Below, in pieces: positions 1 to 8,262 of a DNA stretch of 64,000 bases (its first letter is position 1; each line of letters begins with the position of its first letter). The notes below the pieces were generated by a model, which was given only the letters and a program-made list of their open reading frames with translations, ran no database searches and had not been told where the DNA came from. The translations under genes and the position numbers were made by a program. The stretch is taken from NCBI RefSeq assembly GCF_002752675.1, contig NZ_CP024608.1, positions 2,108,001 to 2,172,000 on the forward strand, written 5' to 3'. This DNA comes from Massilia violaceinigra. Lineage in GTDB: Bacteria; Pseudomonadota; Gammaproteobacteria; Burkholderiales; Burkholderiaceae_D.

Positions 1-2
1 GG

Positions 3-1667
3 TGGACGCACCAGATCGAGGTGCCGTTCGCGCCGGAATCGCGCGCCAGCGGTATCGGCGACACGGGCTTTCACACGGTGTGCTGGTACGAACGCACGTT
101 CCCTCTGGCGCCGCACGCGGGACACACCCTGCTGCATTTCGGCGCGGTCGATTACCGCGCCCGGGTCTGGGTCAACCAGCACCTGGTGGCCGAGCACGAG
201 GGCGGACACACGCCGTTTTCGGCCGACATCAGCGGCGTGCTCAGGGAGGAGGGCACGCAGCTCGTGACGCTGTGCGTCGAGGATGACCCGCACGACCTGG
301 CCAAGCCGCGCGGCAAGCAGGACTGGCTGCTCGAAGCGCATTCGATCTGGTATCCGCGCACCACCGGCATCTGGCAGACGGTGTGGATCGAGCAGGTGGC
401 GTCGACCTACATCCAGAGCCTGCGCTGGACGCCCATTTTCGAAACCTACGAAATCGGCTGCGAAATCTTTGCCACCGGCGACATCACGGAAGACCTGTTC
501 GTCGAGGTCAAGATCTGGCACGGCGCCAATCTGCTGGCGGACGATCACTACAAGCTGCTCGGCAACGAGGCCAACCGCAAGATCGCCTTGTCCGACCCGG
601 GCATCGACGATTCGCGCAACGAACTGCTGTGGAGTCCCGAGCGTCCCACCCTGCTCACTGCCGAGGTCAGCCTGCACCATCGGGGCAAGGTGCTCGACCT
701 GGTGCATTCCTACACGGCGCTGCGCTCGGTGGCGATCAACCGCGACCGCTTCATGTTGAATGGCCGCGCCTACGCGCTGCGGCTGGTGCTCGACCAGGGC
801 TACTGGCCCGAATCGCTGCTGACGGCGCCGTCGGACGCGGCGCTCAAGCGCGACGTGGAGCTGGCCAAGGCCATGGGTTTCAATGGCGTGCGCAAGCATC
901 AGAAGATCGAAGACCCGCGCTATCTGTACTGGGCCGACCGGCTCGGTCTGCTCGTGTGGGAAGAAATGCCGTCGGCCTACCGCTTCAGCCCCAAGGCCAT
1001 CACGCGCATGCTGCGCGAATGGACCGAGGCCATCGAACGCGACTACAGCCATCCCTGCATCATCGTCTGGGTCGCCTTCAACGAATCGTGGGGCGTGCCG
1101 AATCTGACCCTGACCCAGGCCCACCGCAACGCGGTCGAAGCCCTGTACCACCTGACGCGCACGCTCGACGCGACCCGGCCGGTGATCGGCAACGATGGCT
1201 GGGAAGCATCGGCCACCGACATCCTCGGCATCCATGACTACGACTGCAATCCCGACAGGCTGGCGGCGCGCTACACCACCAGCGAACCGACGCGCACCCT
1301 GTTCGACCAGCGCCGTCCGGGCGGACGCATCCTCACCCTGGACGGCTTTCCGCACCGGGGCCAGCCCATCGTGCTGACCGAATTCGGCGGCGTCGCCTTC
1401 GACCGGCATAACGGTAGCGCGCGCACCTGGGGCTATTCGCGCGCCCATACCGAAGACAGTTTTCTCGACCTGTACCGGCGCCTGCTGGCGGTGGTCAACA
1501 CCACGACCATGTTCAGCGGCTTTTGCTACACCCAGTTCAGCGACACCTTCCAGGAAGCGAACGGCCTGCTGTGCGCCGACCGCACGCCCAAGGTCCCGCT
1601 CGAACTGATCAGCGCGGCCACGCGCAACGACGATAAAAAGGAGGACTGCTACCCGGGAATTGCCTGA
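3..1667 (+). CDS. Glycoside hydrolase family 2 protein (5' truncated by the window edge)
   Basis: Beta-glycosidase of the GH2 clan (beta-galactosidase/beta-glucuronidase type). The open frame runs off the left edge; the in-frame GTG at 21 is internal, because the codons before it (W-T-H-Q-I-E) continue the sugar-binding jelly-roll typical of GH2 N-termini. Seen: '[17 protein letters not shown]' in the sugar-binding domain, an immunoglobulin-like middle domain, and a TIM-barrel with the acid/base Glu in 'VAFNESWG' and a probable nucleophile Glu in 'LTEFGG'. No signal peptide can be judged. It lies 94 bp upstream of a glycosyltransferase fusion on the same strand, so a shared transcript handling an exopolysaccharide or oligosaccharide is likely. 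The exact sugar specificity cannot be read from the sequence. Confidence 0.9.
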   Translation, partial: WTHQIEVPFAPESRASGIGDTGFHTVCWYERTFPLAPHAGHTLLHFGAVDYRARVWVNQHLVAEHEGGHTPFSADISGVLREEGTQLVTLCVEDDPHDLAKPRGKQDWLLEAHSIWYPRTTGIWQTVWIEQVASTYIQSLRWTPIFETYEIGCEIFATGDITEDLFVEVKIWHGANLLADDHYKLLGNEANRKIALSDPGIDDSRNELLWSPERPTLLTAEVSLHHRGKVLDLVHSYTALRSVAINRDRFMLNGRAYALRLVLDQGYWPESLLTAPSDAALKRDVELAKAMGFNGVRKHQKIEDPRYLYWADRLGLLVWEEMPSAYRFSPKAITRMLREWTEAIERDYSHPCIIVWVAFNESWGVPNLTLTQAHRNAVEALYHLTRTLDATRPVIGNDGWEASATDILGIHDYDCNPDRLAARYTTSEPTRTLFDQRRPGGRILTLDGFPHRGQPIVLTEFGGVAFDRHNGSARTWGYSRAHTEDSFLDLYRRLLAVVNTTTMFSGFCYTQFSDTFQEANGLLCADRTPKVPLELISAATRNDDKKEDCYPGIA

Positions 1668-1761
1668 CCAGCCGCTTACACCACCCGCGCGGACGGCGCC
1701 GCGGGTCAGCCTGACACATCACTTTTCCAACACACGCCCACGATGGGCGAAAGGAGCCAGC

Positions 1762-4425
1762 ATGTCTACAATCATCGTTTTTTGCCACCTGCGCTGGGAT
1801 TTTGTTTATCAGCGGCCGCAGCAGTTGCTGTCGCGGCTGGCGCAACATTTCCGCATCCTCTTTATCGAAGAGCCCGTGCACGATGATGGCGACAGCTTCA
1901 TGGAGCAATCGACTCCGGTTCCCAATGTGACCGTGTACCGGCCGCACACGCCGGTGCATGCGCCCGGTTTCCACGACGACCAGATCCGCCTGCTGCAGCC
2001 GATGCTGGCCGGCCTGGTCGAACCCGGAGAGCAGCCCATCGTCTGGTTCTATACGCCGATGGCCTTGCCGCTGCTGCAGGAGCTACATGCGGCGCTGGTC
2101 GTGTACGATTGCATGGACGAGCTGGCGGCCTTCAAGAATCCGCCGCGCCAGCTTCTGCAGCGCGAAACGGCCCTGCTCAGCCTGGCCGACCTGGTGTTTG
2201 CCGGCGGGCCGAGCCTGTACCAGGCCAAGCGCGAGCGCCATCCCAACACGCACTGCTTTCCCAGCAGCGTCGAGGTGCGCCACTTCGCGCGCGCGCTCGA
2301 GCGCGACAGGAATCATCCGCTCCAGGCCGGCATTGCCTCGCCGCGCCTGGGCTTTTACGGGGTGATCGACGAGCGGTTCGACACGCCCCTGATCGGCGCG
2401 CTGGCCGACGCCCATCCGGACTGGCAACTGGTGATGGTGGGGCCGGTCATGAAAATCGACCCCGCCAGCCTGCCGCAACGCCCCAACATTCACTATCTTG
2501 GCCAGCAGCCTTACGAAGCACTGCCTGGCTTGCTGGCAGGCTGGGACGTGTGCCTGCTGCCGTTCGCCCTGAACGAGGCCACCCGTTTCATCAGCCCGAC
2601 CAAGGTGCTCGAATACATGGCCGCCGAGCTGCCCATCGTCAGTACCGACATCGCCGACGTCGCCCGTCCGTACGGCCACGTGGTTGCGATCGCGCGCGAT
2701 ACGGACGGCTTCCTGGCAGCGTGCGAGGCGGCCATGGCGATGACGCCCGAGCGCCGTGCCGCCATGGGCGCCACCATGCGCGCCATCGTGGCCGGTACGT
2801 CGTGGGATGTCACGGTGGACGCCATGCGCCGCCTGCTGGCGCAGACCAGGCCCGGCCGAAGCACGGGACGGTTCAGCAACGCAGGCAATGCTGGCAACGC
2901 AGGCATGGCCGCCAGTGCCAGCGCTGCCTGCGCGGGCAGCGGCGCCACGGTCAATCCGCTGCGCTCGCAGAGCGGTGCGCAGAGAGTGCAGACGGTCATC
3001 GTCGGTGCTGGCCCCACGGGATTGTCGGCCGCGTATCACCTCGGCGAGGGCACTATCCTGCTCGACAAGAACGCGAGCGTGGGCGGCTGGTGCCGGTCGA
3101 TCCACGACCAGGGCTTCACGTTCGACCATGCCGGCCACATCATGTTCTCCAACGATCCTTATGTGCTGTCGCTCTACGAGATGCTGCTTGGCCCCAACCT
3201 GCATTGGCAAAACCGCGAAGCCTGGGTCTACAGCAAGCAGGTGTACACGCGCTATCCGTTCCAGGGGGCCCTGTACGGCTTGCCGCCGAAGGTCATCACC
3301 GAATGCATTATCGGCGCGGTCGAAGCGCGTTTCGGCAGCATCGGCAGCATCGACGGCGCGGCGGCGGCGCCACCGTGTGCGGTCAAGCCGGTGGAAGACT
3401 GCTGCGCCGACGGCACCGTCGAGGTCGCGCACGGTACCGCCAGCATCACGCCGCGCAAGCGCGAGAGCCAGAATTTCGAGGAATTCATTTACAAAGTCTG
3501 GGGCCGCGGCATCGCCGAGCACTTCGCCATCCCTTACAACAAGAAGCTGTGGACCGTTCCGCTCAGCGAGATGGAAACCTCCTGGCTGGGGGGCAGGGTG
3601 CCGCTGCCCGACCTCGAAGAAATCATCGAGGGCGCGCTGGAACCGGTCGCCAAACCGATGGGGCCGAATGCGCGCTTCGGCTATCCGCTTTCCGGTGGTT
3701 TCCAGGCGCTGATGTCCGGCTTCCTGCCGCATATCAAGGGCCGCATCGAAATGCAAGCCGAGGCGGCCCAGTTGCTGCCGCGCGAACATCTGCTGGTGAT
3801 GGCCGACGGCAGCCGTTACCGTTACGACCATCTGATCAGCACCATGCCCTTGCCCGAGCTGATCAAACTGATCGGCAGCGAGGCACCGCAGGACGTACGC
3901 GACGCTGCGGCGGGCTTGCGTCATTTGTCGGTCCGCTGCGTCAACCTTGGCGTGGCACGCGAGAACCTCACCGACAAGCATTGGATCTACTACCCGGAAG
4001 AGACGATTTTCCACCGTATTTTCGTCCAGGGAAACGCCAGTCCCCATTGCAACCCGCCCGGCGGATTCGGGCTGACCTGCGAGATTTCCTATTCCCCATG
4101 GAAACCGCTGCCGCTCGATGGACAGGCGCTGATCGACCGCTGCATCGAAGACTGCATCAAGGTCACGATGCTCAGGCCGGACGACCGCATCATCACCGCC
4201 AATCTGGTCGACATGCCCTATGCGTATGTGGTCTACGACCATGCACGCGCCGCCAACGTCGCGCGCGTCAAGGCATGGCTGGCGCGCTACGACATCGTGC
4301 TGGCGGGGCGCTACAGCGAATGGGAGTACTACAACTCCGACCACGCTTTCATTGCAGGCAAGAAGGCAGCGGAGACCGTGCTTCGGCAGCGTGCCGATGC
4401 GGCGCAAAATGTTGGGTCAGAGTGA
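1762..4425 (+). CDS. Fusion protein: glycosyltransferase plus FAD-dependent oxidoreductase (UDP-galactopyranose mutase-like)
   Basis: An 887-residue two-domain protein. ATG at 1762 is chosen because AAGGAG lies about 6 bases upstream; the frame extends further 5' without a ribosome binding site. Residues 1 to about 370 resemble GT-B family glycosyltransferases ('FCHLRWDFVYQRPQQLL' start, 'RFISPTKVLEYMAAELPIV' donor-site region). An Ala/Gly/Asn/Ser-rich linker follows (about residues 370-405). From about residue 410 a dinucleotide fold 'VIVGAGPTGLSAAYHL' begins an amine oxidase/UGM-like flavoprotein with 'NKKLWTVPLSEMETSWLGG'. The two halves are normally separate proteins. It could couple formation of an unusual sugar donor to its transfer. 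The substrate is unknown. Confidence 0.85.
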   Translation: MSTIIVFCHLRWDFVYQRPQQLLSRLAQHFRILFIEEPVHDDGDSFMEQSTPVPNVTVYRPHTPVHAPGFHDDQIRLLQPMLAGLVEPGEQPIVWFYTPMALPLLQELHAALVVYDCMDELAAFKNPPRQLLQRETALLSLADLVFAGGPSLYQAKRERHPNTHCFPSSVEVRHFARALERDRNHPLQAGIASPRLGFYGVIDERFDTPLIGALADAHPDWQLVMVGPVMKIDPASLPQRPNIHYLGQQPYEALPGLLAGWDVCLLPFALNEATRFISPTKVLEYMAAELPIVSTDIADVARPYGHVVAIARDTDGFLAACEAAMAMTPERRAAMGATMRAIVAGTSWDVTVDAMRRLLAQTRPGRSTGRFSNAGNAGNAGMAASASAACAGSGATVNPLRSQSGAQRVQTVIVGAGPTGLSAAYHLGEGTILLDKNASVGGWCRSIHDQGFTFDHAGHIMFSNDPYVLSLYEMLLGPNLHWQNREAWVYSKQVYTRYPFQGALYGLPPKVITECIIGAVEARFGSIGSIDGAAAAPPCAVKPVEDCCADGTVEVAHGTASITPRKRESQNFEEFIYKVWGRGIAEHFAIPYNKKLWTVPLSEMETSWLGGRVPLPDLEEIIEGALEPVAKPMGPNARFGYPLSGGFQALMSGFLPHIKGRIEMQAEAAQLLPREHLLVMADGSRYRYDHLISTMPLPELIKLIGSEAPQDVRDAAAGLRHLSVRCVNLGVARENLTDKHWIYYPEETIFHRIFVQGNASPHCNPPGGFGLTCEISYSPWKPLPLDGQALIDRCIEDCIKVTMLRPDDRIITANLVDMPYAYVVYDHARAANVARVKAWLARYDIVLAGRYSEWEYYNSDHAFIAGKKAAETVLRQRADAAQNVGSE

Positions 4426-4733
4426 GAGATTGCGGCAAGCCTGCGAATGAAACCTCCACAAGTCGAATTGGCGAACGTGTTGATCGAGACTATGCTTAGG
4501 ATCGGATCATGACTTGCTTTCGCCCTTGCTTGTGGCGGTTGTCGATGCACGGCAGGTGGCGTGTCTGAGTTCACACCCCGGCAGGCATGAGCAGGAACCA
4601 ACTACGCCAGCCAACAGAGGCTCAAGTCGACCATGTCCATGCGGCTACTCTTGTCCGCTATTCAGCACAAAAGCTAAGTGCGCGACAACGCCAGGCACTG
4701 TCACCTGGCCGGTCGCGCGTCGGTGAATAAGCG
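4426..4733. other. Intergenic region without a supported gene
   Basis: This 308-bp stretch lies between the convergent fusion gene and the lipoprotein gene. A 70-codon open frame (4514-4726) has no ribosome binding site and a composition unlike neighbouring proteins. I see no clear terminator, repeat or promoter here. Confidence 0.5.
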
Positions 4734-5432
4734 CTAACGCTCGATCGCGCCGCCCGACATACGCACGCGGTCGCCGGTCACGAAGGAGGGCGCCCATTCC
4801 TGTGTGATGACCTGGGTGGCACCGTCGTCCAACTTCAGCGTGATCCGGTAGACACGGTCGCCGGTCATTGTGCTGCCGCTGGTGCCCGTGCTGCCAGCGC
4901 TGCCAGTGCCGCCAACGGCGCCACCCGTACTGGCCGCCCCGCTGCCCTGACGCGGCACCACTTCGATTTTGCTCACGGTGCTGTTGGGCGTACCGGTTGG
5001 CGCGCTGGCTCCGCTTGCCATGCTGCCACCTGACTGGGCGCCGCCGCTGCTCGCAGCGGAACTTCCCATCCCCGTCGTCGTGCTGCCGGTTCCTGTGCCA
5101 GCCATGCTTGCGCTACCCCCACTGGTACTCGTGCTGCCGGTAGTCTGGCCACTGCCCGTGCCGCCCGTACCTGTGCCAGCACCGCTGCTCCCTGTCGTTC
5201 CGCTGCCCCCCGTGGAACCGCTGCTGCCCGTCCCTGTGGTGCCGGTACTGGTCCCCGTCGTTCCGCCGCTGTCCGTCGTGCTGCTCCCGCTCGATGGCAT
5301 GCTGGCGGATGTGTCGCCACCAGTGCCGCTTGTGCCACTGGCTGTGTCGCCGCTCATGCCGGTGGAAGTGCAGGCCGCCAGTCCGACAGCCAGCAAGCCC
5401 GCCAACAGCATGCTTTGTTCGATACGCTTCAT
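4734..5432 (-). CDS. Ser/Gly/Thr-rich lipoprotein with C-terminal SlyB-like segment
   Basis: A 232-residue protein starting at ATG 5432, preceded by AAAGGAG at good spacing; upstream in-frame codons are not needed. A lipoprotein signal 'LLAVGLAACTS' places the lipidated Cys near residue 19. The middle, about 150 residues, is a low-complexity Ser/Gly/Thr/Met tract built of TGTTG/GSSG-like units. The C-terminus 'VYRITLKLDDGATQVITQE' with 'FVTGDRVRMSGGAIER' resembles the end domain of outer-membrane SlyB/glycine-zipper lipoproteins of Burkholderiales. Probably an envelope protein with a disordered linker between the lipid anchor and a small folded domain. Function unknown. Confidence 0.8.
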   Translation of the reverse strand: MKRIEQSMLLAGLLAVGLAACTSTGMSGDTASGTSGTGGDTSASMPSSGSSTTDSGGTTGTSTGTTGTGSSGSTGGSGTTGSSGAGTGTGGTGSGQTTGSTSTSGGSASMAGTGTGSTTTGMGSSAASSGGAQSGGSMASGASAPTGTPNSTVSKIEVVPRQGSGAASTGGAVGGTGSAGSTGTSGSTMTGDRVYRITLKLDDGATQVITQEWAPSFVTGDRVRMSGGAIER

Positions 5433-5691
5433 GATCAACTCCTTTGGTTGGGTGTTTTCCGTGGGTGCGTGACAATGCCGCGTGCCACTTCGGTAAGAGC
5501 AGGGAATCCGCCCGGCGTTCCCATGCATTCTCTTGCGTTTGACGCAGATCAAACAATCATTAGATAAGCGTGAATTTTGCGGAGGGGAGGCAGTCAGCGC
5601 AAGACATGCGCTTTCAGAGCTTGATGCAGCGCAAAAGCCCACCTTCTTGGGCGGGCCATAATTTTTTACTGCAATTTTTTGAGAGCCTGCC

Positions 5692-5955
5692 ATGCCAGCT
5701 TCATCACTCTCCAGCCTGATTGTCGACCTGGTCGCTTCGGTGGAAACGACGGTCATCAGCCTGCGTGAGCATCATCTGTCGGGTCAGGCGGTACATCGCC
5801 TCGTGCGCGAGGCGAGTGCCGGGCAATTCGCCGATGCGCCGGCCGGCGCGCCGCGTTTAACGGGACCGTGCCGTTTGAGGCAGGAAGGCCCAGAGCAGGC
5901 CGGCCGTGATCAGCGCGGCATTGCAATCGACCAACCAGTCGCCGATCGCGCCTGA
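5692..5955 (+). CDS. Small hypothetical protein overlapping the VanZ-like gene tail to tail
   Basis: An 87-codon frame. The first 55 residues or so ('MPASSLSSLIVDLVASVETT...' and 'HLSGQAVHRLVREASAG') look protein-like. The last 30 codons run antisense over the end of the VanZ-like gene and look like chance reading. There is no strong ribosome binding site. It may be a real small gene, or a truncated one whose original 3' end was lost. I do not recognise a family. Confidence 0.3.
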   Translation: MPASSLSSLIVDLVASVETTVISLREHHLSGQAVHRLVREASAGQFADAPAGAPRLTGPCRLRQEGPEQAGRDQRGIAIDQPVADRA

Positions 5956-6303
5956 GCGGTACGGCAGGAAGCTCTGCACCAGCTCGTCCAGCGCACCCAT
6001 CACCATCACGGTCAGGACCGACTTGATCGCGCGTTCGCGCGCACTGCCCAAGCTGCCGGTGAACAAAAGAAATGTGATAACACCGTAAGCCAGCGAGTGC
6101 AGGACAATGCCTGATGCCACGGTGCCGATCTCGGCGCGCGCGCCCGGCAAGGAACCCATGATGAGAATGGCGGCGTAGATCGCCAATGCGGTGCCGTAGC
6201 GCAACTTGCGCAGGCGTTCGTCAAGAACAAGAAGGGAAAGCAGTGCAGGCATGACAGAGGGTGTGGGGAAAACCATCACCTTACCATGCCGGCCGTCGGA
6301 CAT
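5857..6303 (-). CDS. VanZ-like family membrane protein
   Basis: Up to 148 residues. In-frame ATG codons at 6303, 6276 and 6252 are all possible; homologues usually begin shortly before 'LDERLRKLRYGTALAIY', which favours one of the two later starts. Four predicted membrane segments are visible, with the family signature region 'SLPGARAEIG' between the first two and 'DELVQSFLPYRSGAIGDWL' before the last. VanZ-like proteins are small inner-membrane proteins; most have no defined role and one group contributes to teicoplanin resistance. Nothing in the neighbourhood specifies its job. Confidence 0.8.
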   Translation of the reverse strand: MSDGRHGKVMVFPTPSVMPALLSLLVLDERLRKLRYGTALAIYAAILIMGSLPGARAEIGTVASGIVLHSLAYGVITFLLFTGSLGSARERAIKSVLTVMVMGALDELVQSFLPYRSGAIGDWLVDCNAALITAGLLWAFLPQTARSR

Positions 6304-6337
6304 GCACGGCCAGCATGTTGCCTGGGTGAACGCTAAA

Positions 6338-6664
6338 TCAGATCGTCAGCGCCGGCGCACCATTGCTGTAGCGTGCGTCGAAACAGCCCTGGCACTCGGC
6401 GCAAAACAGATGGGCAACGCGCACGGCGCGCTGGCGCAAGACCAGCTTGAGGTGCGTATGACTGCAATTGGGACAGGTTTCCCGAACCGTACCGAAGGTG
6501 ATCAGTTCGACCGGGACATCGCCGGTGTCGAGGTGGTCGACAACAGCGCTGGGATTGAGTTCACTAAGGACGAGCTTGTCGTCGGGACTATGGCGCTGGC
6601 GGCGGCTGGCGTGTGCCTGTTGATAAAGTGGTTCTGATAATGCATCTAGGACATATTCACTCAT
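6338..6664 (-). CDS. Small protein with a two-CxxC zinc ribbon
   Basis: A 108-residue cytoplasmic protein of unknown function. Residues 60-92 carry 'CPNCSHTHLKLVL' and then 'HLFCAECQGCF', a spacing typical of a treble-clef or zinc-ribbon knuckle. The first half is acidic and hydrophilic with no recognisable domain. It ends 35 bp upstream of the VanZ-like gene on the same strand, so the two could be cotranscribed. A ribosome binding site is not obvious. I do not recognise a named family. Confidence 0.65.
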   Translation of the reverse strand: MSEYVLDALSEPLYQQAHASRRQRHSPDDKLVLSELNPSAVVDHLDTGDVPVELITFGTVRETCPNCSHTHLKLVLRQRAVRVAHLFCAECQGCFDARYSNGAPALTI

Positions 6665-6804
6665 TCTTATCGCTCCGCTTGGCTGGCCAATGGTTATGAA
6701 AAAAGCTCGAGGAACTTCACTATAGATGAATGGGCGGCAGCTTCAAGCCTTTACGTCATCTTTTTGCCAACCCTAGTCAAAGGAAGGGGAAAAAGTGTTG
6801 CGCC

Positions 6805-6833
6805 AAAAAAAAGCCCGCTTGTGGGAGCGGGCT
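6805..6833 (-). terminator. Rho-independent terminator
   Basis: Inverted repeat agcccgct/agcgggct with a 6-base loop, followed on the minus strand by eight consecutive T. It ends the candidate small RNA upstream of it. Confidence 0.75.
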
Positions 6834-6939
6834 AAACCCAAGATCGGGCCAAGAGATCGTCAATTCGGAGTGGTGTGCCGCCCTCTGGGTCGGCACACCT
6901 GGCTGCCAGTCACGCATATCGGGTGCGTGTACAGCAGAT
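6805..6939 (-). ncRNA. Candidate small RNA of about 135 nt with three hairpins
   Basis: On the minus strand a -10 box TATACT (6946-6951) is followed by a potential transcript containing a 6-bp hairpin (6911-6929), a perfect 9-bp hairpin (6872-6899, stem ggtgtgccg) and a rho-independent terminator (stem agcccgct, 6812-6833, then eight U). No open frame spans it. No convincing -35 is seen, so the start is inferred. Alternatively it could be a long leader or read-through tail, but the nearest upstream minus-strand gene (ohr) already has its own terminator at 7078-7108. Confidence 0.5.
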
Positions 6940-7077
6940 GAAACTAGTATAGGGAGGCAATGTGACGCAGCTATGACAATGCGCAACAATTGCGTCGGCG
7001 CGATGAATAAAGAGAAGAATTCCGACAGGCAGCACAGCGCGGCTGCAAGGGCACTGGCCATCGCGCGGCGTGCACGC

Positions 7078-7108
7078 AAAAAAAAAGCCCGCTGATGAAA
7101 GCGGGCTT
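7078..7108 (-). terminator. Rho-independent terminator downstream of ohr
   Basis: Stem agcccgct/agcgggct (7086-7093 with 7100-7107) followed on the minus strand by nine T. Its stem is nearly identical to that of the terminator at 6805-6833. Confidence 0.75.
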
Positions 7109-7158
7109 CAAACTATTTTCTTGGAGGAAGATAGTGGAGACAGGTGCAATTATGCGGG
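7078..7158 (-). ncRNA. Candidate small RNA or ohr 3' UTR with an exposed CCUCC loop
   Basis: On the minus strand a perfect TATAAT (7166-7171) precedes about 80 nt without an open frame. The first hairpin (7112-7135, stem ACTAT/ATAGT with one mismatch) shows CCUCC in its loop, complementary to ribosome binding sites. A terminator hairpin with nine U follows (7078-7108). There is no good -35 box, so this may simply be the 3' untranslated region of ohr, which ends at 7231. Confidence 0.35.
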
Positions 7159-7230
7159 GCCACGAATTATATGTCTAATTGACATTTTGGATACCGGACA
7201 TGCGCCTGCATTATATCTCTATCCTTACAC

Positions 7231-7653
7231 TTACACTTCCACGCTCAGCTCGACCTCGATGTTGCCGCGCGTTGCGTTCGAGTAGGGGCACACTTCATGC
7301 GCCTTGTTCACTGCTGCCTGGGCCGTTGCCTGGTCCATGCCGGGCGTTTTCACGACCAGCTTGATGGTCAGGCCGAAGCCGCCCTTGTCGTTCGGGCCCA
7401 CGCCGACCGATGCGTCGATGCTGGTGTCGGCCGGCACCGGGGTCTTGAGCGCGCCGCTGACCAGTTTCAAGGCCGACAGGAAACATGCAGCATAGCCGGC
7501 CGCGAACAATTGTTCAGGATTGGTGCCGTCGCCGCCCGCGCCGCCCAGCGATTTCGGGGTCGACAGTTTGACGTCCAGGACGCTGTCATCGGAAACGGCG
7601 CGGCCATCGCGACCACCGGTTGCTGTTGCGTGTGCTGTGTAGAGAACTTGCAT
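7231..7653 (-). CDS. ohr: Organic hydroperoxide resistance protein Ohr (OsmC family)
   Basis: A 140-residue thiol peroxidase that reduces organic and fatty-acid hydroperoxides in the cytoplasm. ATG at 7653 is chosen because AAGGAG sits 7 bases upstream. The two catalytic cysteines are visible: Cys57 in 'AAGYAACFLSAL' and Cys122 in 'VCPYSNATRGN', the canonical Ohr arrangement; length is typical. The gene for its redox-sensing repressor OhrR lies directly upstream on the same strand (132-bp gap), and a promoter with an embedded inverted repeat is readable between them, so induction by organic peroxide is expected. Confidence 0.95.
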   Translation of the reverse strand: MQVLYTAHATATGGRDGRAVSDDSVLDVKLSTPKSLGGAGGDGTNPEQLFAAGYAACFLSALKLVSGALKTPVPADTSIDASVGVGPNDKGGFGLTIKLVVKTPGMDQATAQAAVNKAHEVCPYSNATRGNIEVELSVEV

Positions 7654-7701
7654 GGTAACTCCTTGGTTGGGTTGGGGCGGCAACGCTGTGCCGATGAAAG
7701 A

Positions 7702-7730
7702 ACTATAGCTAACAATCTAATTGTGTGCAA
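7702..7730 (-). promoter_or_regulatory. ohr promoter with probable OhrR operator
   Basis: On the minus strand TTGCAC (7725-7730), a 17-bp spacer and TATAGT (7702-7707) form a near-consensus sigma-70 promoter. The spacer contains the inverted repeat ACAATctaATTGT (7712-7724), matching the AT-rich palindromes bound by OhrR in other proteobacteria. Repressor binding here would block RNA polymerase directly. Confidence 0.75.
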
Positions 7731-7785
7731 TCTATTTATTCAAATTCTTTTCCGATAAAGAGCGGGGCATGCCCCGCCGGTCAAC

Positions 7786-8262
7786 TCAGTCGTGGTCTTC
7801 CATGGCCTTGAACAGGTCGTCGCGCACGCTCGACAGTTCGCTGCGCATGCGTCCCAGCGCGGCCAGTTCCTGTCCGCTTGCGCACAGCACCTGTTCCGGA
7901 ATCGCCTCGGCCTGGGCGCGCAGCGCCCGGCCCTGCTCGGTGAGCACAATGCGCACCTGGCGCTCGTCGTGCGGATCGCGGTTGCGCGAGAGCAGGCCAT
8001 TGCCTTCGAGCCGCTTGAGCAGCGGCGTGAGCGTGCCGGAATCGAGAAACAGGCGCGCGCCGATATCCTTGACCAGGATCGCATCCTGCTCCCACAGCAC
8101 CAGCATCACCAGGTATTGCGGGTAGGTCAGGCCGAGCCGGTCGAGCATCGGTTTGTAGGTCTTGGTCATCGCGTGCGATGCCGAATACAGCGCGAAGCAA
8201 AACTGGTTTTCCAGCGCCAGCATGTTGACCGAGGCCGGCAGCGTCTGTTTGGTTTGGCTCAT
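7786..8262 (-). CDS. ohrR: MarR-family peroxide-sensing repressor OhrR
   Basis: A 158-residue winged-helix regulator. The reactive cysteine of OhrR is present as Cys22 in '[14 protein letters not shown]', followed by '[16 protein letters not shown]' and the DNA-recognition region '[19 protein letters not shown]'. In this family oxidation of that Cys by organic hydroperoxides releases the operator. The gene overlaps the stop of the upstream SDR gene by four bases (ATGA type), so it is translated with that oxidoreductase, while ohr has its own promoter. Additional cysteines exist near the C-terminal third, so one- or two-Cys sensing cannot be decided. Confidence 0.93.
   Translation of the reverse strand: MSQTKQTLPASVNMLALENQFCFALYSASHAMTKTYKPMLDRLGLTYPQYLVMLVLWEQDAILVKDIGARLFLDSGTLTPLLKRLEGNGLLSRNRDPHDERQVRIVLTEQGRALRAQAEAIPEQVLCASGQELAALGRMRSELSSVRDDLFKAMEDHD

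Noticed and set aside
2083..4407. 774-codon minus-strand frame opposite the glycosyltransferase fusion
   Set aside because: High-GC shadow; no domain, while the plus strand encodes two clear enzyme domains.
4514..4726. 70-codon plus-strand frame
   Set aside because: No ribosome binding site, no family resemblance and Pro/Cys-rich composition unlike real genes here.
4969..5472. Pro/Val/Leu-rich plus-strand frame opposite the lipoprotein
   Set aside because: Antisense of a Ser/Gly/Thr repeat tract; no ribosome binding site.
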